Of a DNA stretch of 6,959 bases, positions 1-6,443 are shown piece after piece (position 1 is the first letter of the stretch; the number at the start of each line of letters is the position of its first letter). The notes under the pieces were generated by a model that was not told the DNA's origin, made no database searches, and saw only the letters and a program-made list of their open reading frames with translations. The stretch is from the NCBI GenBank assembly GCA_013140395.1, contig JABFSY010000315.1, forward strand, positions 1 to 6,959. Direction: 5' to 3'. The position numbers and the translations under genes are program-made. This stretch comes from Cyclobacteriaceae bacterium. Its GTDB lineage: Bacteria > Bacteroidota > Bacteroidia > Cytophagales > Cyclobacteriaceae.

Positions 1-807
1 GGTATTGTGGGCGCTTACAATGGCTTGTGGGCCTATGGAAAAAAATACAAGTTGTATACGCTCAGAAGGGCAAATGAATGCTTTGATGTGAATGACTTAA
101 AGCTTGAATTGCGAAAAATCAAACTGCCCCCTATCAAAATTGTTCTAACAGGAGCGGGGCGTGTCGGCAAAGGAGCAATGGAAACCCTTGATACTGCAGG
201 AATCAGAAAAGTTGATCAGGCTGATTTTTTGAATTCTTCTTTTCAAGAACCTGTCTATACCCAATTAAGTAGCGCAGACTACCATCTCCGAATCGAAGGC
301 GGTCATTTTAACCGAGACGAGTTTCACAAGCATCCCGAAAAGTATACTTCTCATTTTTCTCCTTTCACAAAAGTTGCCGATATTTTACTCGCAGGTGCAT
401 TCTGGAACCCGGCTGCGCCAAAACTCTTTGCGCAAGAAGATATGCTTGAGGATGATTTCCGGATTCGCGTAGTAGCAGATATTACCTGCGATATTAATGG
501 CTCTGTACCATGCACAAAAAGAGCCAGTACTATTACCGAACCACTCTACGACTACATCCCAGAAACAGATTTGCTTGCAGATCCATTAAGTGGCGATTCA
601 CATATCACTGTCATGGCAGTTGATAACTTACCGTGCGAACTCCCTAGAAGCGCCTCTGACGAGTTTGGAAGAGATCTAATCGATCGAATTATGAAGCCAT
701 TGTTAGTAGAGGATGCTGAGGGGATCATTGCCAGAGCAACGATGGCCGAGAACGGCCGATTGACTTCCAATTTCAGCTACCTTCAAGAATACGTAGATCA
801 AAAATAA
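1..807 (+). CDS. Saccharopine dehydrogenase-like NAD(P)-dependent oxidoreductase, 3' part (5' end outside window)
   Basis: The frame is open from base 1 (Gly-Ile-Val-Gly-Ala-Tyr...), so the N-terminal part lies outside the window and the GTG at 7 is an internal Val codon, not a start. About 268 codons are present; Lys1-type enzymes are roughly 370-400 residues, so about the last two thirds is here. A Rossmann nucleotide-binding loop GAGRVG lies near residues 51-56 of the visible part, after a beta strand (KIVLT). Downstream blocks VVADITCDINGSVP and ITVMAVDNLPCELPR match the conserved second half of the lysine-forming saccharopine dehydrogenase / alanine dehydrogenase superfamily. The family interconverts saccharopine and lysine plus 2-oxoglutarate with NAD(P); the exact substrate in this organism is not determinable from sequence. 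It is probably cytoplasmic. The next gene begins 5 bp after the stop, suggesting one transcript. Family assignment is firm; the specific reaction is inference. Confidence 0.85.
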   Translation, partial: GIVGAYNGLWAYGKKYKLYTLRRANECFDVNDLKLELRKIKLPPIKIVLTGAGRVGKGAMETLDTAGIRKVDQADFLNSSFQEPVYTQLSSADYHLRIEGGHFNRDEFHKHPEKYTSHFSPFTKVADILLAGAFWNPAAPKLFAQEDMLEDDFRIRVVADITCDINGSVPCTKRASTITEPLYDYIPETDLLADPLSGDSHITVMAVDNLPCELPRSASDEFGRDLIDRIMKPLLVEDAEGIIARATMAENGRLTSNFSYLQEYVDQK

Positions 808-812
808 TTGAT

Positions 813-1115
813 ATGTTTTTATACAATGTAACGGTTGGCATTAACAAAGAGATAGAAAAGGACTGGCTAGAATGGATAAAGCAAAACTATCTTCCTGCTG
901 TCGCAGCAACCGGCTTCTTTGTGGAATCCAAAATATATCGAATCGTTACCCATGACGATGAGAACTCTGTGTCCTACAGTATTCAATTATTTGCTCATCA
1001 CATTGAAGATGTTGTTCAATACCTCGCTCAACACACTGACACCATTATTGAAACGCATCGGCAGCGATTTAAGGATCGACACGTTGTGTTCAACACTCTT
1101 CTGGAGGAAGTCTAA
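813..1115 (+). CDS. DUF4286 family small protein
   Basis: A 100-residue protein starting at ATG 813, 5 bp after the stop of the oxidoreductase gene, so it is likely translationally and transcriptionally linked to it. It opens with a strand-like MFLYNVTVGI, followed by a helix with the motif EKDWLEWIKQNYLPAV, a second strand region (ESKIYRIV), a strand ending SYSIQLFA, and a C-terminal helix ending in a conserved-looking RFKDRHVVFNTLLEEV. This is the typical length and pattern of DUF4286, a Bacteroidota family with a ferredoxin-like (dimeric alpha+beta barrel-like) predicted layout and no assigned biochemical function. There is no signal peptide or membrane segment, so it should be cytosolic. 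It ends 9 bp before the stop codon of the convergent acetyltransferase gene. Family recognition is from memory of the motif pattern; function is unknown. Confidence 0.8.
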   Translation: MFLYNVTVGINKEIEKDWLEWIKQNYLPAVAATGFFVESKIYRIVTHDDENSVSYSIQLFAHHIEDVVQYLAQHTDTIIETHRQRFKDRHVVFNTLLEEV

Positions 1116-1124
1116 CAAAACGAT

Positions 1125-1601
1125 CTACTCTTTCGTGAGAATTCTTTGAATCTCTTCTGCTTCCAACGTGCAGTTGATCCACTCCGGATCAAATCGAGTT
1201 TTATACTTTTTGTAAAAATTGATAGCCGGTTCATTCCAGTCCAACACTTGCCACATCATTCCCGTACATTTATGATCATTTGAATACTGTAGGGTTGCTT
1301 CAAAAAGCAACTTACCAATGCCTTGTCCTCTCATCTTCTCGGTCACTACTATATCCTCCAGGTACAATCGTCTGCCTTTCCAAGTAGAATACCGGTAATA
1401 AAAAAGAGATACACCTACTATCAAATCATCTACTTCCGCAACAAAAAAACCGAAAATTGGACTTTTCCCGAAACCATCTTCCTTCATGGCTTGCACCGTG
1501 TTAGATACTTCACCCAAAGCGCGCTCGTAAGCTGCCAGTTCTTTTACCAACTCCAATACCCTTGGTAAGTCTCCGTCTACTCCTTCTCGAATGTGTGGCA
1601 T
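1125..1601 (-). CDS. GNAT family N-acetyltransferase, spermidine/spermine (thialysine) acetyltransferase-like
   Basis: A 158-residue protein when started at ATG 1599-1601 (MPHIREG...). A TTG two codons upstream (1605-1607) is in frame but less likely. The full GNAT fold is visible: N-terminal helix region LPRVLELVKELAAYERA (about residues 12-28), the EDGFG element (41-45), strand LYLEDIVV (79-86), the acetyl-CoA pyrophosphate-binding loop RGQGIG (91-96) and the C-terminal motif WNEPAINFYKK (122-132), whose Tyr corresponds to the conserved NFY tyrosine of SSAT enzymes. The LYLED / RGxGIG / WNEPxINFYK combination and the length are close to eukaryotic SAT1/SAT2, so the acceptor is probably a polyamine or a thialysine/lysine-like small amine; this is inference. 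It lies on the same strand as and downstream of gldN, but a terminator separates them and its own promoter is not evident. Confidence 0.88.
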   Translation of the reverse strand: MPHIREGVDGDLPRVLELVKELAAYERALGEVSNTVQAMKEDGFGKSPIFGFFVAEVDDLIVGVSLFYYRYSTWKGRRLYLEDIVVTEKMRGQGIGKLLFEATLQYSNDHKCTGMMWQVLDWNEPAINFYKKYKTRFDPEWINCTLEAEEIQRILTKE

Positions 1602-1611
1602 ACGCAAATAA

Positions 1612-1641
1612 AAAAGGCTTCCCAGTACTAGGAAGCCTTTT
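1612..1641 (-). terminator. Rho-independent terminator after gldN (end of gldKLMN operon)
   Basis: A perfect 11-bp inverted repeat (AAAAGGCTTCC at 1612-1622 against GGAAGCCTTTT at 1631-1641) encloses an 8-base loop. Read on the minus strand, the stem is followed by TTTTTTATTT. It begins 18 bp after the gldN stop, the expected position for an intrinsic terminator of the T9SS operon. On the plus strand the stem is followed by a shorter TTTT run, so it may also stop rightward transcripts of the oxidoreductase/DUF4286 pair, less efficiently. Its downstream T-tract ends almost at the start codon of the acetyltransferase. Confidence 0.88.
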
Positions 1642-1659
1642 CAAATTAATTTTCTCGGA

Positions 1660-2712
1660 TTAATATTCCCAAAGATTATGTTCTTTCTCCATCATCTTCA
1701 TTTCTTCTTCCCATCGCGCAAACACAGCCTCACCGAATGCTCGTCCATTTGCGCTGTAGACTTCCTGAATTGACTGGTCATCAGGATTTTCAACCTTGTG
1801 TATGATGCCGTGGAATAGTCTCAGCTTGAACGCATCTAGAAAATTCATGTCTTGTGATGGGTTATAGCGATTTTTCCACTTTACCGTATTTCTAACTCTT
1901 ATTTCCCTGTCCTGTGAAAATTTCTCCACGAGGTTTGCAAAGTCCTTATAGCTGACAAGCGCATTAGGGTTACCTGTTGTTGGATCTAGAATGATAAAGC
2001 CTTGGATATCATAATAAAGTCTAGAGCGCCTCTTGTCAAAGATTACATCCTCAACAACTTGGATGACAGAAACATCCTGAAAAGTTAAAAATGCCTGTAC
2101 CTCTCCTGTTTCATCCCAATAGCTTTTGTCCGTTGGAACCACCACTCCATTCATGTCATCAGTCGCAATGTACTTAGCTCCGTTGTAGGCTACCGCATCT
2201 GAATTTGAATACGATTTTGCCGGGTCAAAAGCTGGTAATCCTGGCGGTAACTTTCTAACTGAACGATCTAAGCGCCAGTAGCCCGCATCTGTTGGCGGCC
2301 GAACCGCTGTCATATTGCGATTAGCTTTATAGGTTTTATCTGCATAAGAGACCTCATCCCCCGCACCGTAGTCGGTTTGAGCGCTGAACTCTTTCAGCGT
2401 TGACTTATCTCCCTTTCCAATAGCGTTTACAGCGGGAATCTCCTCATGAAATGTAAAGTCATCTGGCGCGTATGCTTTTAATGTGCCTGACTTTAAGTTA
2501 TCAAGAATAAAAGAAGCGATATTCGAGTAAGGAGATACAAAAACCGCATTCTGCTTCTCTTTAAAATCTACTTCTCTCCACACTCTGAACCGATACAACT
2601 GCTCATAGTAAGGGATTTTCTCCAATGAATGGGTATTATAAATTGTATCCGTTTGCCCTGATACAGACGCAGCCAACGCAAGACAGAACAACAAAAAGAA
2701 AAGCTTTTTCAT
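1660..2712 (-). CDS. gldN: GldN/PorN, T9SS ring protein, with two inserted YW-rich modules
   Basis: A 350-residue periplasmic protein starting 6 bp after the gldM stop. Residues 1-19 form a Sec signal peptide (Lys-Lys, hydrophobic LFFLLFCLALAAS, likely cut after VSG before Gln20), with no lipobox. Family GldN/PorN binds the lipoprotein GldK/PorK in the large outer-membrane-associated ring that contacts GldM. Core GldN blocks are REVDFKEKQNAVFVSPYSN (46-64), the strand-rich VIQVVEDVIFDKRRSRLYY (216-234) with GFIILDP (238-244), FLDAFKLRLFHGIIHKVENP (291-310) and the C-terminal EHNLWEY. F. johnsoniae GldN ends in a similar DMWNY. Oddity: residues 109-146 and 162-199 are two copies of one module (F-x5-Y-x3-D-x-V-x-Y-x4-Y-x-A...PTD-x-x-YW), replacing the variable basic linker of other GldNs. 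Last gene of the operon; terminator downstream. Confidence 0.93.
   Translation of the reverse strand: MKKLFFLLFCLALAASVSGQTDTIYNTHSLEKIPYYEQLYRFRVWREVDFKEKQNAVFVSPYSNIASFILDNLKSGTLKAYAPDDFTFHEEIPAVNAIGKGDKSTLKEFSAQTDYGAGDEVSYADKTYKANRNMTAVRPPTDAGYWRLDRSVRKLPPGLPAFDPAKSYSNSDAVAYNGAKYIATDDMNGVVVPTDKSYWDETGEVQAFLTFQDVSVIQVVEDVIFDKRRSRLYYDIQGFIILDPTTGNPNALVSYKDFANLVEKFSQDREIRVRNTVKWKNRYNPSQDMNFLDAFKLRLFHGIIHKVENPDDQSIQEVYSANGRAFGEAVFARWEEEMKMMEKEHNLWEY
2116..2229 (-). repeat. GldN module 2 (residues 162-199), YW-rich, CBM5/12-like
   Basis: Second copy of an intragenic protein repeat. Conserved positions are F162, Y168, D172, V174, Y176, Y181, A183, M187, V191, P193-T194-D195 and Y198-W199. It aligns without gaps to module 1 at an offset of exactly 53 residues (14 of 38 positions identical by eye). 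The pattern Y-x3-D-x-V-x-Y-x-G-x-x-Y-x-A followed by P and YW resembles the short aromatic-rich fold of family 5/12 carbohydrate-binding modules. Resemblance is by motif only. Confidence 0.7.
2275..2388 (-). repeat. GldN module 1 (residues 109-146), YW-rich, CBM5/12-like
   Basis: First copy of the intragenic repeat. Key positions are F109, Y115, the GD at 118-119, V121, Y123, Y128, A130, M134, V137, P140-T141-D142 and Y145-W146-R-L. This copy is the closer match to the CBM5/12-type consensus Y-x-x-G-D-x-V-x-Y-x4-Y-x-A...P-P...YW-x-L. A 15-residue proline-rich spacer (residues 147-161, containing LPPGLP) joins it to module 2. Confidence 0.7.
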
Positions 2713-2718
2713 CCTCGA

Positions 2719-4302
2719 TTACTTTACTGGTATAGCTATAGGTGTAAACTTGAAGTTAACAGGCAAATTGTCATCATCTTTTGGATCGTAGGTAGATCTA
2801 ACAACCGTAATGGAAACAATCCCCAGCACGTCATTACTTCTTGCGCCCAGATCCGCCAGGTTAATGTTTCCGCTTGGCATTTCTTTAACACCAGTACGTG
2901 TAGAAATTCTCATTTTGGTGATACGATACCCCGCGTCCTTCTTGTTTTGACTAGAAAAATTCTCAGGAAGGCGAATTTCGACATTCACACGGGCATTGGG
3001 CGGAACCCCTTTCTCAAAATTCAAGTCCTGATTTTGGTACTTCAAAATAAACTGTGGCTCTGGAACAGGTATCGCACTAAAGTTTTCAACCCCAATTTCC
3101 GCACCCCCCATTGTAATCCTAACTTTCATGTTCGCTCTTGCTGGTAACAACGAATAAGCACCCGATCCAAGCGGAATAATTTTGCCGTCCTCTGGAGAAC
3201 AGGTCAAATTGATTGCTGACATGTCAGGAAGTCCTGGAATTGATACGTTCTTCACATTTCCGCACTCCTTGTAAAGTGTGCTAGATGCAGCTGACTCAAA
3301 TTTTACATTTGGCTTTATAACGTTGTACTCTATGCTCTGAACGATTGGATCACGCCCAGGGATGTTGATTGTAACAGGATAAGACATTTTAGCAATACCA
3401 TCCTGATCGTAACCCGTTGCACCCGCAACAAATTTGATCTTACCCATCTTTATTTTTATCCCCTTTGACACCTCAACTTCTTCGACCTTAACGGGCTGAC
3501 CACCTTTGAACATCACAGGATCCACTCCTGAAGCTGCACCAGCCACAAACAAATCTCCTTCATAAGTAGCACCAGCCACTAGACTATTTGACTTAGCCCT
3601 TACCATGGGAACAAGCTGATCCACTTCATAGACCTTACCCTTGGTGGTTGCCAATAATTCCGTTAGCGCAGCTCTTTCGTACTCCAAAATCTCAGTTTGC
3701 ATTTGGCTTACATAGGCAATTGCACCCATTGTAGGGGTACCATGAAATGCAAAAATGGGATATTCTTGCTTTTTTAGCTCCTCTTTTGCGTCTTTGAAAG
3801 AAGCATATTGGCCGGCCGTTTTCGTAATGTCTTCAAACGGCTTCTTAGACTTCATGATAGCATTCAATTCAGCAACATGTTTATTAAGAGCCTTTTCATA
3901 GGCAACGGCTAGACTTGGGCCATTTTTATCATTAAGCATGAGCTCATCTGCATGATGAGTATCTTGTACTACGTCTTTCAAAGGTTGACCGTCCTTTCCA
4001 GTTGACATCTGTTTTTTCACACCATCCATGTAGACAAGGGTAGCTTTTGTCAATTCTCTCACTTTCTTTGCCTTTTCTTTCACTTCATCAACCTCCGCAC
4101 TCTTCACAGTCGAGGCTTCTATTGCCTTTACAAGACCGTCATTCGCTTCACCTGTATCTTTTACAAGTGCCACGAGCGTCTCATCAATGATGGCAAACTT
4201 TTCAAGTACTGCACTACTAACATTAAGCGCCAGAAGGGCGGTTAATACCATGTACATCATACCGATCATTTTTTGCCTGGGTGTTTCCTTACCGCCTGCC
4301 AT
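2719..4302 (-). CDS. gldM: GldM/PorM, periplasm-spanning shaft of the T9SS/gliding motor
   Basis: A 527-residue protein, near the family length (about 510-520). The N-terminus MAGGKETPRQKM is the GldM signature. Arg9 matches the arginine known in F. johnsoniae GldM to be needed for motor function with GldL. A single membrane helix spans about residues 12-32. The periplasmic part follows: a helical domain 1 to about 225 (heptad-like, rich in Lys/Glu/Ala), then domain 2 from VRAKSNSLVAGATYEGDLFV (234-253), a domain 3 entered by YNVIKPNVKFESA (326-338), and domain 4 after IPVPEPQFIL (411-420), all beta-rich as in the GldM/PorM crystal structures. GldM dimers sit inside a GldL pentamer and connect to the GldK/GldN ring. 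Two cysteines, 347 and 368, lie in domain 3. The start is 50 bp after the gldL stop, behind an A/T-rich stretch with a 12-bp palindrome and no Shine-Dalgarno. The gldN ATG follows 6 bp after its stop. Confidence 0.96.
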   Translation of the reverse strand: MAGGKETPRQKMIGMMYMVLTALLALNVSSAVLEKFAIIDETLVALVKDTGEANDGLVKAIEASTVKSAEVDEVKEKAKKVRELTKATLVYMDGVKKQMSTGKDGQPLKDVVQDTHHADELMLNDKNGPSLAVAYEKALNKHVAELNAIMKSKKPFEDITKTAGQYASFKDAKEELKKQEYPIFAFHGTPTMGAIAYVSQMQTEILEYERAALTELLATTKGKVYEVDQLVPMVRAKSNSLVAGATYEGDLFVAGAASGVDPVMFKGGQPVKVEEVEVSKGIKIKMGKIKFVAGATGYDQDGIAKMSYPVTINIPGRDPIVQSIEYNVIKPNVKFESAASSTLYKECGNVKNVSIPGLPDMSAINLTCSPEDGKIIPLGSGAYSLLPARANMKVRITMGGAEIGVENFSAIPVPEPQFILKYQNQDLNFEKGVPPNARVNVEIRLPENFSSQNKKDAGYRITKMRISTRTGVKEMPSGNINLADLGARSNDVLGIVSITVVRSTYDPKDDDNLPVNFKFTPIAIPVK

Positions 4303-4309
4303 TTTTAAT

Positions 4310-4321
4310 TAATTTAAATTA
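4310..4321. repeat. 12-bp A/T palindrome TAATTTAAATTA upstream of gldM
   Basis: A perfect palindrome located 7 bp before the gldM start codon, in the 50-bp gldL-gldM gap. The surrounding A/T run could also form a weak 7-bp all-A/U hairpin in the mRNA (TTAATTT pairing with AAATTAA). In Bacteroidota, low-structure A-rich leaders usually replace Shine-Dalgarno sequences, so it may simply be part of the ribosome entry site. No function is demonstrated. Confidence 0.35.
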
Positions 4322-4352
4322 TCAAAAATTAATCCCAAACTCCTTTCAACAA

Positions 4353-5168
4353 TTACCCCTTCATAGCGGTAAGCATACTACCATACACCTTATTAAGGGC
4401 TGTAAGATTAGTAGTCAAGTTACCTAACTCAGACGTAAACTTAGCAGTATTGTCGCCCACTTTAGAAAGACCTTGCATAGCTCCTGTTAAGCTCTCGTAG
4501 AACTTATTCATATTCTTCACATGAGAATCTGCGTCCTTCAACTCCATTTCATAAATGGTGTTAAGAGCGGCCAAATTTTTAGTGACAGATTGAACTTGTT
4601 TATGATATTCGCTAGTATCCTTCGATGCATCGGCCATAGCACCCACTGCCTTCATAGCCGTACCATAGGACTTATTCATTTCAGTAAGAGAAGCTGAAGC
4701 AGCTTGTACATTTTTTGCATAGTCGTTTGTCGCAACTGCCGCATTGGATAAGCTGCTCATTTGAGATGCCGATGTTGCCAAATTGGTAAGTCCTTTTCCT
4801 AAATTATCAAGCAAATTTTGATCAACCTTAGCGGTCTTCAACATCTCATCAATTTTTAACAAAGGAGACTCTCCAGCAGCAGGACGATTGCTGATCCGTG
4901 ATGGCTGATTAACGGGCCCTTCATAGTCTTCTGCTAACTCTGGATAAACTTTTGACCAATCTGCTTCTGCATGTTTTGGCTCAAAAGAGCTAAGGAAGAA
5001 AATGATTGCTTCGGTGCCAAGACCTAAAATCAACATTTCGTTTGCACCTTCCCAGTGCTGAATTTTAAACAATGCACCAACAATAACGACCGCTGCACCA
5101 ATACCGTATACTTTTGGCATGATGGTCGTAAAAAGTAAGTCAACAAATCCGCCTTTTTTCTTTGCCAT
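4353..5168 (-). CDS. gldL: GldL/PorL, inner-membrane proton-channel subunit of the T9SS motor
   Basis: A 271-residue inner-membrane protein. Two membrane helices lie near residues 17-36 (KVYGIGAAVVIVGALFKI) and 44-62 (EMLILGLGTEAIIFFLSSF), joined by a short polar turn with HWEG (38-41). The family signature KIQHWE after helix 1, TEA in helix 2 and FEP (62-64) are all present. Glu53 aligns with the intramembrane glutamate (Glu49 of F. johnsoniae GldL) central to proton-driven rotation; Lys35 and Glu63 match other conserved charged positions. The loop after helix 2 (AEADWSKVYPELAEDY, 67-82) is also typical. Residues from about 105 to the end form a long helical, Asn/Ala/Leu/Met-rich cytoplasmic tail with an (M/L)-N-x-x-Y motif repeated at Tyr168, 206, 224 and 262. 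It partners with GldM, encoded 50 bp downstream, and is 57 bp from the gldK stop. No Shine-Dalgarno is visible before ATG 5166-5168. Confidence 0.96.
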   Translation of the reverse strand: MAKKKGGFVDLLFTTIMPKVYGIGAAVVIVGALFKIQHWEGANEMLILGLGTEAIIFFLSSFEPKHAEADWSKVYPELAEDYEGPVNQPSRISNRPAAGESPLLKIDEMLKTAKVDQNLLDNLGKGLTNLATSASQMSSLSNAAVATNDYAKNVQAASASLTEMNKSYGTAMKAVGAMADASKDTSEYHKQVQSVTKNLAALNTIYEMELKDADSHVKNMNKFYESLTGAMQGLSKVGDNTAKFTSELGNLTTNLTALNKVYGSMLTAMKG

Positions 5169-5225
5169 GGTTCTTTGAGATTTAGGTTAGTCTGAGTTTT
5201 TTATAAATATAGTAGTAGTTTTCAA

Positions 5226-6350
5226 TTATTGAAATTCCGTGCCCGATGAGCGGCCCAAATTAGTCATGGCACAACGGAAACCAATGTAAGCTCGGGTAGA
5301 GTCTTTGTACTCATAAGTTCTTGTACCCGTCTCCAGATAGTAGGCTACGTCTTTCCAAGAACCTCCACGGATTACTTTCCTGGCGTTATACTTTTCTTTT
5401 GAATTACCCTCTTTATCATATGCATTCTTGTCGATGAATTGCGGATTTAAATCCCATACCGTAGGAACGGAAGCAGGATTGAAATCATCCAAGCACCACT
5501 CTGAAACATTACCTGACATATCGACCAAACCGTAGTCATTTGGGAAATAGATCCCAACCGGAGAAGTGTACGCGAACCCATCATCATAATAGTTACCTCT
5601 ACCAGGCTTGAAATTAGCCAACATACAACCTTTTGAGTTTCTGATATATGGATTGCCCCAAGGATACTTGTTCATGTCTCTCCCGCCACGCGCTGCATAC
5701 TCCCACTCAGCTTCAGAAGGCAGACGGAAAGCCGGCATCGGAGGTTGGCCACCATTTACTTGTCTCCACTCATTTAAGAAAGCTGTTCTCCATTTGCCGA
5801 AGAAGTTAGCTGCCTCCCAGCTTACCCCTACCACTGGATACTCTACATAACCAGGATGTTGCCAGTAGTAGTCGACCAAAGGATCACCCATATGGTGTGT
5901 GAAATCTCTCATCCAGACAGTAGTATCAGGATAGTATTTTGCCATGAACTCCTGCTGACTGACTTGTGGAAAATTAGTTAACTGAGCACCACCTTCTGCG
6001 CCCATAAAAAATGCAGTAAACTGCAGATACTCATCGTTTGTAATTTCGGTCTCATCCATGAATAGAGGACCAATGGTGATTTGCTTGTTAAAATTGATCT
6101 GGGTAGAAGCGGGATCTTCATCAGCTTGCCCCATGTGAAACGTTCCAGCGGGAATAGGTACCATGCCGTAAGGAATGATCATTGACCAACCTTGCTTTCG
6201 CTCAATAGTAGATTGACCTACCACCTCACCTTGAGCATCACCCTTGCTTCCTTTGCCTCCAATTCCTAAAAGACCGCAACTGCCAACAATAGAAGTTACC
6301 GATAAGATTAAAGCATAGTACAGAAATTTCTCAGCGCCAATTTTCTTCAT
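5226..6350 (-). CDS. gldK: GldK/PorK, FGE-like outer-membrane lipoprotein of the T9SS ring
   Basis: A 374-residue lipoprotein. The signal ends in a lipobox IVGS-Cys25, so Cys25 should be lipidated. The residues after it (Gly-Leu-Leu-Gly) carry no acidic surface-export signal, consistent with a periplasm-facing anchor. Residues about 62-362 are a formylglycine-generating-enzyme/sulfatase-modifying-factor domain: MVPIPAGTFHMG (63-74), DETEITNDEYLQF (99-111), YPVVGVSWEAANFFGKW (171-187), FRLPSEAEWEYAARGG (208-223), GLVDMSGNVSEW (274-285), VIRGGSWKD (326-334) and GFRCAM (357-362). The catalytic cysteine pair that follows RGGS in true FGE is absent, so it is a structural homologue. GldK binds GldN to build the ring under the outer membrane. 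At 374 residues it is shorter than F. johnsoniae GldK (about 460), mostly by lacking insertions and a C-terminal extension. First complete gene of gldKLMN here. Confidence 0.95.
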   Translation of the reverse strand: MKKIGAEKFLYYALILSVTSIVGSCGLLGIGGKGSKGDAQGEVVGQSTIERKQGWSMIIPYGMVPIPAGTFHMGQADEDPASTQINFNKQITIGPLFMDETEITNDEYLQFTAFFMGAEGGAQLTNFPQVSQQEFMAKYYPDTTVWMRDFTHHMGDPLVDYYWQHPGYVEYPVVGVSWEAANFFGKWRTAFLNEWRQVNGGQPPMPAFRLPSEAEWEYAARGGRDMNKYPWGNPYIRNSKGCMLANFKPGRGNYYDDGFAYTSPVGIYFPNDYGLVDMSGNVSEWCLDDFNPASVPTVWDLNPQFIDKNAYDKEGNSKEKYNARKVIRGGSWKDVAYYLETGTRTYEYKDSTRAYIGFRCAMTNLGRSSGTEFQ

Positions 6351-6443
6351 AGGTTAATAATTAATACGCCCTTCCAGCTAGTTTTAAGTTTTTTACTAAC
6401 GAACGGAGGCGAAAGTTATTCTTTTTCAGCCTTTCCAAAGCTC

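Noticed and set aside
552..770. 72-codon minus-strand open frame
   Set aside because: Lies entirely opposite the well-supported oxidoreductase frame and has no recognisable domain; a shadow frame.
919..1149. 76-codon plus-strand frame overlapping DUF4286
   Set aside because: Alternative frame of the DUF4286 gene with low-complexity, Leu/Ser/Thr-rich composition and no motif.
1323..1568. 81-codon plus-strand frame opposite the acetyltransferase
   Set aside because: Antisense to clear GNAT motifs; no protein-like conserved pattern.
1602..1607. TTG start two codons upstream for the acetyltransferase
   Set aside because: The ATG at 1599-1601 gives the usual family N-terminus (MPHIREG); TTG would sit even closer to the terminator stem.
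2947..3147. 66-codon plus-strand frame inside gldM
   Set aside because: Shadow of gldM; Asn/Arg-rich translation without domain features.
4323..4352. Internal promoter for gldM in the gldL-gldM gap (TTG ... AATTTTTG)
   Set aside because: The -7-like element misses the consensus TA, and the arrangement is what A/T-rich DNA gives by chance; too weak to list as a feature.
5608..5850. 80-codon plus-strand frame inside gldK
   Set aside because: Antisense to conserved FGE-domain motifs; shadow frame.
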